A DNA stretch of 64,000 nucleotides from Pseudomonas cedrina subsp. cedrina (GCF_001983175.1 NZ_MNPW01000005.1:124001-188000); one strand, 5' to 3'; positions 17,911 to 29,039 are shown, counted from the first letter of the stretch. Numbers and translations: made by a program. Notes: generated by a model not told the origin, from the letters alone.

Positions 17911-18747
17911 TTAATGTGCCTGGCCATGCCATGGCACCAGTTTGCGCTGCAGGGCACGCAGGCCCATTTCCATGGCGAAGGCGATCAGGGCGATGACCAG
18001 GATCCCCAGCACCACCACATCGGTGACCAGGAACTGAGCCGCCGACTGCACCATGAAACCCAGGCCACTGGTGGCCGCAATCAATTCAGCGGCGACCAGG
18101 GTGGACCAACCCACGCCTAGCCCGATGCGCACACCGGTAAGGATGTCGGGCAAGGCGCTTGGCAGGATCACATGGCGAATCAGCTGCGCGCGGGTGGCGC
18201 CCAAAGACTGCGCCGCGCGCACTTTGGCCGGGTCGACCGTGCGCACGCCGGTCGCGGTGGCGATGGCGATGGGGGCGAAGATCGCCAGGTAAATCAGCAA
18301 CACCTTGGACAGTTCACCAATGCCGCACCAGATCACGATCAACGGCAGATAGGCCAGCGGTGGGATCGGCCGATAGAACTCGATCAGCGGGTCGAGAATG
18401 CCGCGCGCGATACGGTTGGAGCCGATGGCAATGCCCACCGGCACGGCGCTCAATACCGCGAAGCCCAGGCCCAGACCGATACGGCTGAGGCTCGCGCCCA
18501 AGTGCTGCCACAGGGTTGAGTCCATGTAGCCGGTGGTTGCCAGCAGCCAGCCCTTTTGCAGCACGGCCGCGGGCGGCGGCAGGAACAAGGGTTCGATCAG
18601 GCCGGTAGCGGTCACGACCCACCATATCGCCAGCAGTACGACCAGCGTCAACAGGCTGATCCAGCGTGTGCTCAGGTTGCGACGTAGCGGGATGACCGCA
18701 TGCGCCACCGGCTGGGTGGCGGTGGCGGGGAGTTCGTAGCTGCTCAT
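17911..18747 (-). CDS. tauC: Taurine ABC transporter permease
   Basis: A 278-residue inner-membrane permease with six membrane segments (first at about 31-50, [19 protein letters not shown]). It carries the binding-protein-dependent transport loop [20 protein letters not shown] that contacts the ATPase. Length and sequence fit TauC/SsuC. The start overlaps the tauB stop (ATGA), indicating coupled translation. Confidence 0.93.
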   Translation of the reverse strand: MSSYELPATATQPVAHAVIPLRRNLSTRWISLLTLVVLLAIWWVVTATGLIEPLFLPPPAAVLQKGWLLATTGYMDSTLWQHLGASLSRIGLGLGFAVLSAVPVGIAIGSNRIARGILDPLIEFYRPIPPLAYLPLIVIWCGIGELSKVLLIYLAIFAPIAIATATGVRTVDPAKVRAAQSLGATRAQLIRHVILPSALPDILTGVRIGLGVGWSTLVAAELIAATSGLGFMVQSAAQFLVTDVVVLGILVIALIAFAMEMGLRALQRKLVPWHGQAH

Positions 18748-19523
18748 GCGGACACCTGACGTTGGGAGAACACTTTGCCCAGTACGTGTTCGCGGGTTTC
18801 GATAAAGCGCGGGTCGGACTTGATCGCCCGCGCCGATTCACCGGCGGCGTAGCGTTGGCCAAAGTCCAGGCTCAGGCGCTCGACGATCTGGCCGGGGTTG
18901 GGTGCCAGCAGGATCAAGTCGGTGGCGAGGAACACGGCTTCTTCAATGTCGTGGGTAATCAGGAACACCGGTTTGGCCGTGCGCCGCCAGACTTGCAGCA
19001 GCAGTTCCTGCATCTGCTCGCGAGTGAAAGCGTCGAGGGCGCCGAAGGGTTCATCCATCAGCAATACGCGAGGGTCGGCAGCCAGGGCGCGGGCCAGGCC
19101 GACGCGTTGCTTCTGGCCTCCGGAGAGCTGCCAGACGCGGCGGCTGTCGAAACCGGCCAGGTCCACCAGAGCGAGCATTTCACGGGCGCGCGCTTCACGT
19201 TGCGCCTTGGGCACGCCGGCCAACGCCAGGCCGAAGCCGACGTTGGCCAGCACATCCTGCCAGGGCAGCAGGGCATCGTCCTGGAACACCACGCCGCGCT
19301 CGGCGCTCGGGCCCCTCACCGGCACGCCGTCGAGGGTGATACGCCCGCCGGAGGGTTCGACAAACCCGGCAATCAAGTTCAGCAGCGACGTCTTGCCACT
19401 GCCGGACGGGCCGAGGGCCACCAGCAATTGCCGAGGGCCCAGCTCCAGTGAAATGTCCGACAGTACCGGTGCTGTGGCGCCTGGGTACTGTGCGCTGATG
19501 CGCTCCAGCTGTAGCAAGGCCAT
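18744..19523 (-). CDS. tauB: Taurine ABC transporter ATP-binding protein
   Basis: A 259-residue ABC ATPase with Walker [10 protein letters not shown], signature [15 protein letters not shown] and Walker [13 protein letters not shown], followed by the switch His in LITHDIEEA. It energises taurine import with TauC and TauA. Two in-frame ATGs lie six bases apart; I chose the second, at 19523, because the AGGAG is then nine bases away instead of three. It starts 17 bases after the tauA stop. Confidence 0.93.
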   Translation of the reverse strand: MALLQLERISAQYPGATAPVLSDISLELGPRQLLVALGPSGSGKTSLLNLIAGFVEPSGGRITLDGVPVRGPSAERGVVFQDDALLPWQDVLANVGFGLALAGVPKAQREARAREMLALVDLAGFDSRRVWQLSGGQKQRVGLARALAADPRVLLMDEPFGALDAFTREQMQELLLQVWRRTAKPVFLITHDIEEAVFLATDLILLAPNPGQIVERLSLDFGQRYAAGESARAIKSDPRFIETREHVLGKVFSQRQVSA

Positions 19524-19539
19524 CGCCATGAACTCCTGA

Positions 19540-20517
19540 TCAGTGGGTAATGAATTGGGCGCTGACGTAAGGGGCGTAGTCCGGCAGCACGGCGTCGACC
19601 TTGCCTTGCTCCTTGAGGAACGCAGCGGTGTCGGTCACGGCCTTGGTGGTGGGCGCGCCCAGCAGGGTTATCTGGTCAGCGGCCAGCGGGTAGACGTTGC
19701 CTTGCAGCAGCAAGGGGATGTCGCTGGCCTTGGCGCCGGAGAGTTTCACCAGCTTGTCGACGTTGGTTTTGTCGGCAAGCCAGGCTTGTGGGTCTTTGCG
19801 GTAGGCGGCGTAGGCATCCAGGGTGACTTTGGCGAAAGCCGTGACGATTTCCGGGTGCTTCTGGGCAAAATCCTTACGCACAATCCACGCATCGAAGGTT
19901 GGCGCGCCGAACTTGGCCAGCTCGCCGGAGGTGATCAGCACCTTGCCGTTTTCCTTGGCCACGCCCAGGGCAGGGTCCCACACGTAAGTGGCATCGATAT
20001 CACCGCGCTTCCAGGCGGCGATGATCGCCGGCGGCGCGAGGTTGAGGATGGTCACTTTGGACGGGTCGATGTTCCAGTGCTTCAGCGCGGCGAGCAGGCT
20101 GTAATGCCCCGTGGACACGAACGGCACCGCGATCTTTTTACCGATCAGGTCCTGGGGACCGTTGATCCCGGACCCATCGCGCGCTACCAGGGCTTCGGCG
20201 CCGCCGATCTGGGTGGCGACGAGGAACGTTTCCACCGGCACTTTGCGCGTGATCGCAGCGGTCAGCGGGCTGGAACCGAGGTAGCCGATCTGCACGTCGC
20301 CGGAAGCGATGGCGGCGATGATGTCGGCGCCATTGTCGAACTTGCGCCAGTCGATTTTGGCGTTGGTGGCTTTTTCATATGCGCCGTCGGCTTGGGCGAC
20401 TTTGGCCGGGTCCACGGTGGTCTGGTAAGCGATGGTCACATCCGCCGCCTGGGCAAACAGGCTGGCACCGGCCAGGGACAATGCGGCCAAAAGGCGCAGA
20501 GGGGTCAGCAGTTTCAA
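19540..20517 (-). CDS. tauA: Taurine ABC transporter, periplasmic binding protein
   Basis: A 325-residue taurine-binding protein, first gene of tauABCD. A Sec signal peptide ends at about AQAADV. The mature domain begins [19 protein letters not shown] and contains the family's [11 protein letters not shown] and [15 protein letters not shown] motifs. The start is a TTG at 20517 with GAGGAG seven bases upstream; the 5-residue longer frame would start inside the ribosome-binding site. The operon is typically under CysB control with an activator for sulfonates; I did not identify a specific operator. Confidence 0.92.
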   Translation of the reverse strand: MKLLTPLRLLAALSLAGASLFAQAADVTIAYQTTVDPAKVAQADGAYEKATNAKIDWRKFDNGADIIAAIASGDVQIGYLGSSPLTAAITRKVPVETFLVATQIGGAEALVARDGSGINGPQDLIGKKIAVPFVSTGHYSLLAALKHWNIDPSKVTILNLAPPAIIAAWKRGDIDATYVWDPALGVAKENGKVLITSGELAKFGAPTFDAWIVRKDFAQKHPEIVTAFAKVTLDAYAAYRKDPQAWLADKTNVDKLVKLSGAKASDIPLLLQGNVYPLAADQITLLGAPTTKAVTDTAAFLKEQGKVDAVLPDYAPYVSAQFITH

Positions 20518-20640
20518 GGGGAAGCTCCTCAATCAGGCGGCCGAGGGTCGGCGTGTGAGGAGACTAAATGATCTAAGAATACGAAAATAAATAACTTTTT
20601 CGAATTAGCTTATGGAGATATGACTGCAACACACATCAAA

Positions 20641-20933
20641 TGTGGGAGCTGGCTTGCCTGCGATGGCCAATAGATATCTACACATTTCTGTAGTGAGCGG
20701 GCTTGTCCCGCGCTGGGCTGCGAAGCGGCCCCAATAAAGACACCGCGCAGTTTCAGATAAACGCAAGTCGCCTGGTTTGGGGCGGCTTCGCCACCCAGCG
20801 CGGGACAAGCCCGCTCACTACAGGGAGATTTTTCAGCCTTTGAAAGTTGTGTAGATACCTATGCTGCGATGGCATCACCGGGGTATCACCGATACACCGA
20901 GTCGTCTGCATCGCAGGCAAGCCAGCTCCCACA
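20641..20933. repeat. REPIN interrupted by a second repeat element
   Basis: The outer REPIN has its left arm at 20641-20667 and its right arm at about 20903-20933. It is split by a 196-base element (20668-20863) that contains another palindrome family. The 10-base CTGCGATGGC occurs on both sides of the insert (20658-20667 and 20864-20873). Removing the insert and one copy restores an ~86-base REPIN of normal length. Confidence 0.9.
20668..20863. mobile_element. MITE-like element with inverted ends, inserted in a REPIN
   Basis: The ends are near-perfect inverted repeats: CAATAGATATCTACACA on the left and, on the right, the reverse complement CATAGGTATCTACACA. The interior is a large palindrome with arms CTGTAGTGAGCGGGCTTG and CAAGCCCGCTCACTACAG. 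No ORF is inside. A flanking 10-base direct repeat looks like a target-site duplication. A related copy of the left end and arms is at 61666-61732. Confidence 0.65.
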
Positions 20934-20966
20934 CAAGCCAGCTCCCCCAAAAGGCGGCGTACGGCT

Positions 20967-22550
20967 TTAGTTGCTGATGGCGAGAATACTGGCTTGGTAC
21001 GACCCGACAAACACATCGAAATCGCCCACTTCGTTCTGCTCCAGCTCCGCCTGCTGCGCCAGCGACGAACGCGCCAGTTCTTCAAAGCGTGCCTGTTCCT
21101 CGGCCGGCAGCGCTTCCCGGCGGAAGTACTCGGCGTGAACCTCACTCTGGTGCAGAGAGAACTGCGCAAAACTCTCTTTGCGCTCGGCCATTGCCGCCAG
21201 CACCTGGGCCGACGGCGTCAGGGACGGGTCCTGGACCTTGGCCAGTTGAGCGTCCAGCGCCTGGCTGTGCTCGGTGATGCCATGGCTCTCATCGAGCAAA
21301 GCGGCCAGCGGTGCGATTTTCTCCAACAGCTCGGCAGCCCATTCCTTCATGTCCACGGCTTGGCCGTTGCGCTGCAATTGCAGGCCCGGACGGCGACCTT
21401 CCTTGACCACGCTGAGGAAGTTGGAAGTGGCGTTGCCACATTCGTTATTGGCGAACAATGGGCTGTCGTTCAGCGCGCAATACAGCAGGAACGCATCGAG
21501 AAAGCGCGATTCCTGAAGGTCGATACCCAGCGGCAGGAACGGATTGATGTCCAGGCAGCGCACTTCGATGTACTGGATGCCACGGGCCATCAGCGCCTGG
21601 ATCGGCCGCTCGCCGGTGTAGGTCACGCGCTTGGGACGAATGTTGGAGTAGTACTCGTTTTCGATCTGCAGGATGTTGGTGTTGAGCTGAACCCACTCAC
21701 CGTCCTTGTGCGTGCCGATTTCGACGTACGGCGCGTAGGGCGTTGCGACCGCTTCGCGCAGGCTGTCGGTGTAGCTGACCAGGTCGTTGTAGCACGGCGT
21801 GAGGCCGGCCTGGGCGTTGCTCTGGTAACCCAGGTCGCTCATGCGCAGGCTCGTGGCATACGGCAGGTACAGGGTATCGGCGTCGAGCACTTGCAACTGG
21901 TGCGAACGACCGCGCAGGAAGCCGGCGTCCAGGGCCGGGGACGCACCGAACAGGTACATCAACAGCCAGCTGTAGCGACGGAAATTGCGGATCAGCGCGA
22001 TATAGGCGTTGGACTGGTAGTCTCGGTCAGTGCCGACGAACCCTTCAGTCTCCTTGAGCAGCGGCCACAACTGTTCCGGCAGCGAAAAGTTGTAGTGGAT
22101 ACCGGCGATGCACTGCATGGTCTTGCCGTAACGCAGGGCCAGGCCCTTGCGGTACACGTACTTGAGCTGGCCGATATTGGAGGTGCCGTAGTAGGCAATC
22201 GGAATATCTTCCTCGGCCGGCAACGGGCACGGCATCGAGGGGCTCCACAGGTATTCGCTGCCGAGCTTGGTGTAGGCAAAGCGGTGGATCTTGTCCAGGC
22301 TGCTCAGGGTATCGGCCGGGTTGGGCAGGGCTGGGGTGATGAACTCCAGCAGCGATTCCGAGTAGTCGGTGGTAATCAATTCGTTGGTCAACGCGGCGCC
22401 CAGGGCTTCGGGGTGCGGCGTTTGCGCCAGGCGACCCTCGCTGGTGACGCGCAGGCATTCACGCTCGATGCCGTGCAAGCACTGCTCTAGCAGGGAGAGG
22501 TGTTCGCGCTTGCCGAGCAGGGCCAGGCGGCGGTTGAGAAGTTCGCTCAA
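20967..22550 (-). CDS. gshA: Glutamate-cysteine ligase
   Basis: A 527-residue ATP-dependent ligase making gamma-glutamylcysteine, the first step of glutathione synthesis. The proteobacterial GshA family is shown by [26 protein letters not shown] and the [20 protein letters not shown] stretch near the active site. I chose the TTG at 22550 (AAGGAA six bases upstream), giving [13 protein letters not shown], which aligns with the start of the P. aeruginosa enzyme; a GTG five codons earlier is possible. It appears to be a single-gene unit. Confidence 0.93.
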   Translation of the reverse strand: MSELLNRRLALLGKREHLSLLEQCLHGIERECLRVTSEGRLAQTPHPEALGAALTNELITTDYSESLLEFITPALPNPADTLSSLDKIHRFAYTKLGSEYLWSPSMPCPLPAEEDIPIAYYGTSNIGQLKYVYRKGLALRYGKTMQCIAGIHYNFSLPEQLWPLLKETEGFVGTDRDYQSNAYIALIRNFRRYSWLLMYLFGASPALDAGFLRGRSHQLQVLDADTLYLPYATSLRMSDLGYQSNAQAGLTPCYNDLVSYTDSLREAVATPYAPYVEIGTHKDGEWVQLNTNILQIENEYYSNIRPKRVTYTGERPIQALMARGIQYIEVRCLDINPFLPLGIDLQESRFLDAFLLYCALNDSPLFANNECGNATSNFLSVVKEGRRPGLQLQRNGQAVDMKEWAAELLEKIAPLAALLDESHGITEHSQALDAQLAKVQDPSLTPSAQVLAAMAERKESFAQFSLHQSEVHAEYFRREALPAEEQARFEELARSSLAQQAELEQNEVGDFDVFVGSYQASILAISN

Positions 22551-22764
22551 GTTGGATTCCTTCACGCGTCAGTCGCCCCAATATGGGGGTGGGCAGGACG
22601 GTCTACAAGGGTGAAGTTAAAACTGGCGTGATCGCCTGGTTTAGAGTCGATGGGACCCGTTCTGAAAATGCCGGCTTCACTCCATGAATTTGGCTACAGC
22701 GCAGCGAGAAAATTCCGACGCTACTATCGCAGCGCCGAAATTACCTCAAATCGGGGGTGGGGAG

Positions 22765-23148
22765 CTATAGGACAGCGAAGGTGCCCTGTGCTTTTGCGAC
22801 AAGTCTTTCGCCCTGATACACATCCGCCTCGACCACCAATGTGCGTCGACCGGCATGGACCACCCGGCTGGTGCACAGCACGTCGCCGTCTTCCACCGCG
22901 CGGATATAGTTGATCTTGCATTCGATGGTCGCGCTCTGCTGGTCGAAACCGTGGGTGCTGGAACACGCCAGCCCCATCGTAATGTCCACCAGGCTGAAGA
23001 TCGCCCCGCCATGGAGCTTGCCCGCGCGGTTGCGCAGGTGCGGCTCCAGGGTCAGGGCCACCTCGGCAACGCCTTCCTCAAGGCGTTGCAGGCGGCAGCC
23101 GAGCAGTTCGCTGAACGCGCTCTGGGTCAAGCCGGCCGGGATTTGCAT
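22765..23148 (-). CDS. PaaI family hotdog thioesterase
   Basis: A 127-residue hotdog-fold thioesterase. The HGGAIFSLVDITMGLA segment (about residues 47-62) carries the conserved HGG and catalytic Asp of the PaaI/DUF4442 group. It probably hydrolyses an acyl-CoA; the substrate is unknown. Its ATG overlaps the tex stop (TGATG), so it is translated with tex. That pairing of tex with a small thioesterase is also seen in P. aeruginosa. Confidence 0.87.
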   Translation of the reverse strand: MQIPAGLTQSAFSELLGCRLQRLEEGVAEVALTLEPHLRNRAGKLHGGAIFSLVDITMGLACSSTHGFDQQSATIECKINYIRAVEDGDVLCTSRVVHAGRRTLVVEADVYQGERLVAKAQGTFAVL

Positions 23149-25484
23149 CAACGCTTCTTCAACTGTTTGGCGTTGGCGAACAGCGAAGCCATGGCGTTAT
23201 TGCTCGGCGCTGCCGTGGCGGTCTCCTTGCGCGGTGCAGCGTTTTCGGAGCGGTTCTGCGACGAACGAGGTGCGGAGCCAGGACGCGCGCCACGGGCACC
23301 GTCGATTTTCTCGCCGGGCGTGTCGCTCATGCGCATCGACAAACCGACGCGTTTGCGCGGGATATCGACTTCCATGACCTTGACCTTGACCACGTCACCG
23401 GCTTTCACCGCTTCGCGCGGATCCTTGATGAACTTCTCCGACAGCGCGGAGATATGCACCAAGCCGTCCTGATGCACGCCGATGTCCACGAAGGCACCGA
23501 AATTGGTCACGTTGGTCACCACACCTTCCAGGATCATGCCCAGTTGCAGGTCCTTGAGGTCTTCGACGCCGTCCTGGAACTCGGCGGTCTTGAACTCCGG
23601 GCGCGGGTCGCGGCCAGGTTTTTCCAGCTCTTGCAGGATGTCGGTGATGGTTGGCACACCGAAGGTTTCATCGGTGTACTTCTTTGGGTCCAGGCGCTTG
23701 AGGAACGCGGCGTCACCGATCAGCGAGCGGATATCGCGGTCGGTTTCGGCGGCGATGCGTTGCACCAGCGGGTAGGCTTCCGGGTGCACCGCAGAGGAAT
23801 CCAGCGGGTTGTCGCCATTCATTACGCGTAGGAAACCAGCAGCCTGTTCAAAGGTTTTTTCACCCAGGCGCGCGACTTTTTTCAGCGCGGCGCGGGTTTT
23901 GAACGCGCCGTTTTCGTCACGGTGAGTCACGATATTCTGCGCCAGGGTAGCGTTGAGGCCCGAAATACGCGCCAGCAGCGCCACGGAAGCGGTGTTCACA
24001 TCCACGCCCACGGCGTTTACGCAGTCTTCCACCACCGCATCCAGGCCGCGCGCCAGTTTCAACTGCGACACGTCGTGCTGGTACTGGCCGACACCGATGG
24101 ATTTAGGGTCGATCTTCACCAGCTCGGCCAGCGGGTCCTGCAGGCGGCGGGCGATGGACACCGCGCCACGGATCGACACGTCGAGGTCCGGGAATTCCTT
24201 GGAGGCCAGTTCCGATGCCGAGTACACCGACGCGCCGGCCTCGGAAACCATGACCTTGGTCATCTTCATGGCAGGGTATTTCTTGATCAGCTCGGCAGCC
24301 AGCTTGTCGGTCTCGCGGCTGGCGGTGCCGTTGCCGATGGCGATCAGGTCCACCGCGTGCTTGGCGCACAGAGCCGCCAGGATCGCGAGGGTCTGGTCCC
24401 ATTTGTTGTGTGGCACGTGCGGATACACCGTGGCGTGGTCGAGCAGCTTGCCGGTGGCGTCGACCACGGCGACCTTGCAGCCGGTGCGCAAGCCCGGGTC
24501 GAGGCCCAGGGTTGCGCGCGGCCCGGCCGGCGCGGCCAGCAGCAGGTCGTGCAGGTTGTGGGCGAAGACGTTGATCGCCTCGGTTTCGGCGCTGTCGCGC
24601 AACTCGCCGAGCAGGTCGGTTTCGAGGTGGGTGTAGAGCTTGACCTTCCAGGTCCAGCGCACGACTTCACCGAGCCACTTGTCTGCGGGACGGTTCTGAT
24701 TCTGGATGCCGAATTGTTGACCGATCATGCCTTCGCACGGATGCATGGTGCCGGGCAACTCATCGCCAACCTTCAGCGCAGAACTGAGGATGCCTTCGTT
24801 GCGGCCCCGGAAAATGGCGAGTGCACGGTGGGACGGCATGCTCTTGAGCGGTTCGTCGTGTTCGAAGTAATCGCGGAACTTGGCGCCTTCTTCCTCTTTA
24901 CCGGCGATGACGCGGGCACTCAGGATGGCTTCCTGCTTGAGGTAAGTGCGCAGTTTTTCCAGCAGGCTGGCGTCTTCGGCGAAGCGCTCCATGAGGATGT
25001 ACTTGGCACCTTCGAGGGCGGCCTTGACGTCGGCGACACCTTTTTCGCTGTCGACGAAACGTGCGGCTTCGGCCTCCGGGTTCAGCGTCGGGTCGTTGAA
25101 CAGGCCGTCCGCCAGCTCGCCCAGGCCGGCTTCCAGGGCGATCTGGCCCTTGGTGCGACGCTTCTGCTTGTACGGCAGGTAGAGGTCTTCGAGGCGGGTC
25201 TTGGTGTCGGCGAGCTTGATGTCGCGCTCCAGCTGTGGGGTCAACTTGCCCTGTTCCCCGATGCTGGCAAGGATGCTGATACGCCGTTCGTCGAGTTCTC
25301 GCAGATAGCGCAGCCGCTCTTCCAGGTGACGCAGTTGGATATCGTCGAGGCTGCCGGTCACTTCTTTACGGTAACGGGCGATGAAGGGCACCGTGGAGCC
25401 TTCATCCAGTAGAGCGACGGCCGCTTCGACCTGTTGTGGGCGTACGCCGAGTTCCTCGGCGATGCGGCTGTTGATGCTGTCCAT
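23148..25484 (-). CDS. tex: Tex family transcription accessory/RNA-binding protein
   Basis: A 778-residue protein. It has the N-terminal helical Tex domain ([15 protein letters not shown]), a YqgF/RNase H-like fold ([19 protein letters not shown]), tandem helix-hairpin-helix repeats ([20 protein letters not shown]) and a C-terminal S1 domain ([24 protein letters not shown]). A low-complexity tail with Lys/Arg ends it. Tex binds nucleic acids and affects transcription and toxin expression. I chose the ATG at 25484 (AGGTGG upstream); the 45-codon extension contains no domain sequence. Confidence 0.93.
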   Translation of the reverse strand: MDSINSRIAEELGVRPQQVEAAVALLDEGSTVPFIARYRKEVTGSLDDIQLRHLEERLRYLRELDERRISILASIGEQGKLTPQLERDIKLADTKTRLEDLYLPYKQKRRTKGQIALEAGLGELADGLFNDPTLNPEAEAARFVDSEKGVADVKAALEGAKYILMERFAEDASLLEKLRTYLKQEAILSARVIAGKEEEGAKFRDYFEHDEPLKSMPSHRALAIFRGRNEGILSSALKVGDELPGTMHPCEGMIGQQFGIQNQNRPADKWLGEVVRWTWKVKLYTHLETDLLGELRDSAETEAINVFAHNLHDLLLAAPAGPRATLGLDPGLRTGCKVAVVDATGKLLDHATVYPHVPHNKWDQTLAILAALCAKHAVDLIAIGNGTASRETDKLAAELIKKYPAMKMTKVMVSEAGASVYSASELASKEFPDLDVSIRGAVSIARRLQDPLAELVKIDPKSIGVGQYQHDVSQLKLARGLDAVVEDCVNAVGVDVNTASVALLARISGLNATLAQNIVTHRDENGAFKTRAALKKVARLGEKTFEQAAGFLRVMNGDNPLDSSAVHPEAYPLVQRIAAETDRDIRSLIGDAAFLKRLDPKKYTDETFGVPTITDILQELEKPGRDPRPEFKTAEFQDGVEDLKDLQLGMILEGVVTNVTNFGAFVDIGVHQDGLVHISALSEKFIKDPREAVKAGDVVKVKVMEVDIPRKRVGLSMRMSDTPGEKIDGARGARPGSAPRSSQNRSENAAPRKETATAAPSNNAMASLFANAKQLKKR

Positions 25485-25841
25485 AAAACCACCTGAAATT
25501 CTGAAAAGCAGCTCGCAGGCCCGGAAAACAAGGCCTTGGAAGACTGGTTGAGCGGCCCGACCGGCGCCGCTGCCTGGGTCAAGAGGAAGCCTATTGACCC
25601 TCGAAATTGAAAAAATCACGACACTCGGGTGAAAAAAGCCGAGGCATTAAACGGTAACGATCTGACGTTGCCCAACACGACGGCGCCGCATTATAACCAG
25701 CGTTCCGCGCTTGGGGGTGATTGCGCCAACGGTTGTGGGGCGCGGGTTCGCTCGCAGTAGAGGAAAAATCTGCTAACAATGCACACGGTGCGTATAACGG
25801 CAGCTAGGCCATAATGCGCGCCGAGATAAGAGGAGCATCCA
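25485..25841. other. Divergent intergenic region tex/ompR, no gene seen
   Basis: These 357 bases hold the promoters of tex (minus) and ompR (plus). Small overlapping ORFs here show no coding pattern or ribosome-binding sites, and I see no repeat or RNA gene. Confidence 0.5.
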
Positions 25842-26582
25842 ATGAGCAGCACTGCACAAACTGCTGAAGGCGAAAAAATTCTCATCGTTGACGACGATCC
25901 AGGGCTGAGCAGCCTGCTGGAGCGTTTCTTCAACTCCAAGGGCTACCGTGCCCGTGCGGTGCCGAACACCGAGCAGATGGACCGTCTGCTGGGGCGTGAA
26001 GTCTTCAACCTGGTCGTCCTCGACCTGATGCTGCCCGGCGAAGACGGCCTCACCGCCTGCAAGCGCCTGCGTGGCGCAAATAACCAGATCCCAATCATCA
26101 TGCTGACCGCCAAGGGCGATGAGCTGAGCCGCATCAAAGGCCTTGAACTGGGCGCTGACGACTACCTGGCCAAGCCATTCAACCCTGACGAGCTGATGGC
26201 GCGGGTCAAGGCGGTGTTGCGACGCCAGGCCGCACCGGTGCCGGGCGCACCGGGCAGCGAAGACGAAAGCGTCACCTTTGGCGACTACGAACTGTCGCTG
26301 GCGACCCGTGAGCTCAAGCGTGGCGATGAAGTGCACATGTTGACCACCGGCGAATTCGCCGTGCTCAAGGCCCTGGTGATGAACGCGCGCCAGCCGCTGA
26401 CGCGCGACAAGCTGATGAACCTGGCCCGTGGCCGGGAGTGGGACGCCCTGGAGCGCTCCATCGACGTGCAGATCTCCCGTCTGCGCCGGATGATCGAGCC
26501 TGATCCGTCCAAGCCACGGTACATCCAGACGGTATGGGGTGTGGGTTATGTGTTCGTGCCGGATGGCAATAAAACCAGTTGA
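25842..26582 (+). CDS. ompR: Two-component response regulator OmpR (AmgR in P. aeruginosa)
   Basis: A 246-residue regulator. The receiver domain at 11-125 has the acidic pocket VDDD, phospho-acceptor D61 in VVLDLMLPGEDG, and K in AKPF. The winged-helix DNA-binding domain covers about 150-240, with LTRDKLMNLARGREWDALER as the recognition region. It is phosphorylated by EnvZ, encoded 114 bases downstream. In P. aeruginosa the pair is called AmgRS and controls responses to aminoglycosides and membrane stress. AGAGGAG precedes the ATG. Confidence 0.93.
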   Translation: MSSTAQTAEGEKILIVDDDPGLSSLLERFFNSKGYRARAVPNTEQMDRLLGREVFNLVVLDLMLPGEDGLTACKRLRGANNQIPIIMLTAKGDELSRIKGLELGADDYLAKPFNPDELMARVKAVLRRQAAPVPGAPGSEDESVTFGDYELSLATRELKRGDEVHMLTTGEFAVLKALVMNARQPLTRDKLMNLARGREWDALERSIDVQISRLRRMIEPDPSKPRYIQTVWGVGYVFVPDGNKTS

Positions 26583-26598
26583 CCGGTGATTTGCACGG

Positions 26599-26643
26599 CG
26601 GGCATCCCGGCGTCTGACTCCATAAGGGTCGACGGGATGCCCG
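26599..26643. other. Inverted repeat between ompR and envZ
   Basis: GGGCATCCCG (26600-26609) pairs perfectly with CGGGATGCCC (26633-26642). CCCGGCGTCTG also occurs twice as a direct repeat here. No T-run follows, so attenuation or mRNA protection is more likely than termination. Confidence 0.55.
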
Positions 26644-26696
26644 GCGTCTGCAATTCTGCGAGCGCCGCTCGTTTCTCAAGGTATCTAGCTGTCCTC

Positions 26697-28010
26697 ATGA
26701 AAACCCCGCTGTGGTTCCCGCAAAGTTTCTTCTCCCGCACCCTTTGGCTGGTGCTGATCGTCGTTCTGTTTTCCAAGGCACTCACGCTGGTTTATCTGTT
26801 AATGAACGAAGATGTGCTGGTGGATCGGCAGTACAGCCACGGTGTTGCCCTGACACTGCGTGCCTACTGGGCCGTTGACGAGGAAAATCGCGAGAAAGTG
26901 GCGAAAGCCTCCACCCTGATTCGGGTCGATGGCGCCGGAGTGCCCGAGGGCGAGCAGCACTGGCCCTACAGCGAGATCTACCAGCGCCAGATGCAGGCAG
27001 AGCTCGGGGAGGACACCGAAGTCCGCTTGCGCATGCATGTTTCGCCTGCGTTGTGGGTGAGGGCGCCGAGCCTGGGCGATGCCTGGATCAAGGTGCCGCT
27101 GTATCCCCATCCGTTGCGTGGGCAGAAGATCTGGAACGTGCTGGGCTGGTTCCTGGCCATCGGCTTGCTTTCCACCGCTTCCGCCTGGATTTTCGTGCGT
27201 CAACTCAACCAGCCGCTTAAACGTCTGGTCTTTGCCGCCCGCCAGCTAGGCCAGGGCCGTAGTGTGCGCCTGCCGGTCAGCGATACACCCAGCGAGATGA
27301 CCGAGGTGTACGGTGCGTTCAACCAGATGGCGGAGGATGTCGAACAGGCCGGTCGCGAACGCGAGCTGATGCTGGCGGGGGTCTCCCACGACTTGCGCAC
27401 ACCCTTGACGCGACTGCGTCTGTCACTGGAGTTGATGGGCAACCATACCGACCTCACCGATGACATGGTCCGCGACATCGAGGACATGGACGCTATCCTC
27501 GACCAGTTCCTGGCGTTCATCCGCGATGGCCGTGATGAAGTGGTGGAAGAGGTCGACCTGACGGACCTGGTACGTGAGGTGGTGGCGCCCTACAACCAGA
27601 ACGGTGAGCAGGTGCGCATGCGCCTGGAGCCGATCCAACCGTTTGCGTTGCGTCGGGTGTCGATGAAGCGCCTGTTGAACAACCTGATTGGTAACGCCTT
27701 GCATCACGCGGGGTCCGATGTGGAAGTGGCGGCGTATGTGTCCGGCGACAGTGCCGCGCCCTATGTGGTGCTGAGCGTGATGGACCGTGGCGCGGGTATC
27801 GACCCGGACGAGCTGGAAGGCATCTTCAACCCCTTCACCCGTGGCGACCGTGCCCGGGGAGGCAAGGGCACTGGCCTGGGCCTGGCCATCGTGCGGCGGA
27901 TTGCTTCGATGCATGGCGGCAATGTCGAGCTGCGCAACCGCGAGGAAGGTGGCCTGGAGGCGCGGGTGAGGTTGCCGCTGGGCTTGATGTTGCCTAGAGA
28001 CGCGGTCTAA
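26697..28010 (+). CDS. envZ: Two-component sensor histidine kinase EnvZ (AmgS in P. aeruginosa)
   Basis: A 437-residue inner-membrane kinase with a first membrane segment (about 12-36), a periplasmic domain, a second segment near 145-165, a HAMP linker, a HisKA domain with H231 in VSHDLRTPLTRLRL, and the ATPase with N-box LNNLIGNALHHA, DRGAGI and GKGTGLGLAIV. It phosphorylates OmpR in response to envelope or osmotic signals. The ATG at 26697 is chosen because it opens directly into the membrane segment; the upstream in-frame stretch crosses the intergenic hairpin. Confidence 0.93.
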   Translation: MKTPLWFPQSFFSRTLWLVLIVVLFSKALTLVYLLMNEDVLVDRQYSHGVALTLRAYWAVDEENREKVAKASTLIRVDGAGVPEGEQHWPYSEIYQRQMQAELGEDTEVRLRMHVSPALWVRAPSLGDAWIKVPLYPHPLRGQKIWNVLGWFLAIGLLSTASAWIFVRQLNQPLKRLVFAARQLGQGRSVRLPVSDTPSEMTEVYGAFNQMAEDVEQAGRERELMLAGVSHDLRTPLTRLRLSLELMGNHTDLTDDMVRDIEDMDAILDQFLAFIRDGRDEVVEEVDLTDLVREVVAPYNQNGEQVRMRLEPIQPFALRRVSMKRLLNNLIGNALHHAGSDVEVAAYVSGDSAAPYVVLSVMDRGAGIDPDELEGIFNPFTRGDRARGGKGTGLGLAIVRRIASMHGGNVELRNREEGGLEARVRLPLGLMLPRDAV

Positions 28011-28030
28011 CAACCCCCAATGATGCAACT

Positions 28031-28118
28031 GTGGGAGCTGGCTTGCCTGCGATAGCGGTGGCACATTCAACATCACTGTTGACTGAACCACCGCTATCGC
28101 AGGCAAGCCAGCTCCCAC
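28031..28118. repeat. REPIN between convergent envZ and rimK
   Basis: Full-length arms GTGGGAGCTGGCTTGCCTGC and inverse, with an extended stem GATAGCGGTGG/CCACCGCTATC. It lies between the 3' ends of two convergent genes. Confidence 0.95.
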
Positions 28119-28133
28119 GAGTGTTTTGCGGTG

Positions 28134-29039
28134 TTAACCCTTGCCCTTGGTCCGCGTCATATTCGGTCCGCCATTCTTTTCCAGATGCTGAATGATGATC
28201 CCCGCGACATCCTTGCCGGTGGTGGTCTCGATCCCTTCCAGGCCCGGCGACGAATTCACTTCCATCACCAGCGGCCCGTGATTGGAGCGCAGGATATCCA
28301 CACCCGCCACGGCCAGGCCCATCACCTTGGCCGCCCGCAGTGCGGTCATGCGTTCTTCCGGGGTAATCTTGATCAGGCTGGCGCTGCCGCCGCGGTGCAG
28401 GTTGGAGCGGAACTCCCCTGGCTTGGCCTGGCGCTTCATTGCTGCGATTACCTTGTCCCCCACCACGAAGCAGCGAATATCCGCACCGCCGGCTTCCTTG
28501 ATGTATTCCTGCACCATGATGTTCTGCTTGAGGCCCATGAACGCCTCGATCACGGATTCCGCGGCCGTCGCGGTTTCACACAGCACCACGCCGATGCCCT
28601 GGGTGCCTTCCAGCACCTTGATCACCAGCGGCGCGCCGTTGACCATCTCGATCAGGTCGGGGATGTCGTCGGGGGAGTGGGCGAAGCCGGTCACTGGCAG
28701 GCCGATACCCCGACGCGACAGCAACTGCAGCGAGCGCAGCTTGTCCCGTGAGCGGGCAATCGCCACCGACTCATTGAGGGGGAATACCCCCATCATTTCA
28801 AACTGGCGCAACACCGCGCAGCCATAAAATGTCACCGAAGCGCCGATGCGCGGGATTACGGCATCAAACCCCTCCAGCGGCTTGCCCCGGTAGTGAATCT
28901 GCGGCTTGTGGCTGGCAATGTTCATATAGGCACGCAACGTGTCGATCACCACCATTTCGTGGCCACGTTCAGTGCCGGCCTCAACCAGGCGGCGGGTGGA
29001 ATACAGACGCGGGTTTCGCGACAGCACAGCAATCTTCAT
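28134..29039 (-). CDS. rimK: Ribosomal protein S6--L-glutamate ligase
   Basis: A 301-residue ATP-grasp ligase adding glutamates to the C-terminus of ribosomal protein S6. It starts [21 protein letters not shown]-grasp features are [18 protein letters not shown] and the metal-binding [14 protein letters not shown]. Its ATG overlaps the stop of rimB (ATGA). In P. fluorescens the rimABK operon links c-di-GMP to ribosome modification and root colonisation; RimK activity is modulated by RimA, RimB and c-di-GMP. Confidence 0.94.
   Translation of the reverse strand: MKIAVLSRNPRLYSTRRLVEAGTERGHEMVVIDTLRAYMNIASHKPQIHYRGKPLEGFDAVIPRIGASVTFYGCAVLRQFEMMGVFPLNESVAIARSRDKLRSLQLLSRRGIGLPVTGFAHSPDDIPDLIEMVNGAPLVIKVLEGTQGIGVVLCETATAAESVIEAFMGLKQNIMVQEYIKEAGGADIRCFVVGDKVIAAMKRQAKPGEFRSNLHRGGSASLIKITPEERMTALRAAKVMGLAVAGVDILRSNHGPLVMEVNSSPGLEGIETTTGKDVAGIIIQHLEKNGGPNMTRTKGKG

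Noticed and set aside
20847..22490. 547-codon plus-strand ORF opposite gshA
   Set aside because: Shadow of gshA, partly made of REPIN sequence.
23922..25412. 496-codon plus-strand ORF opposite tex
   Set aside because: Shadow of tex; no ribosome-binding site or domain.
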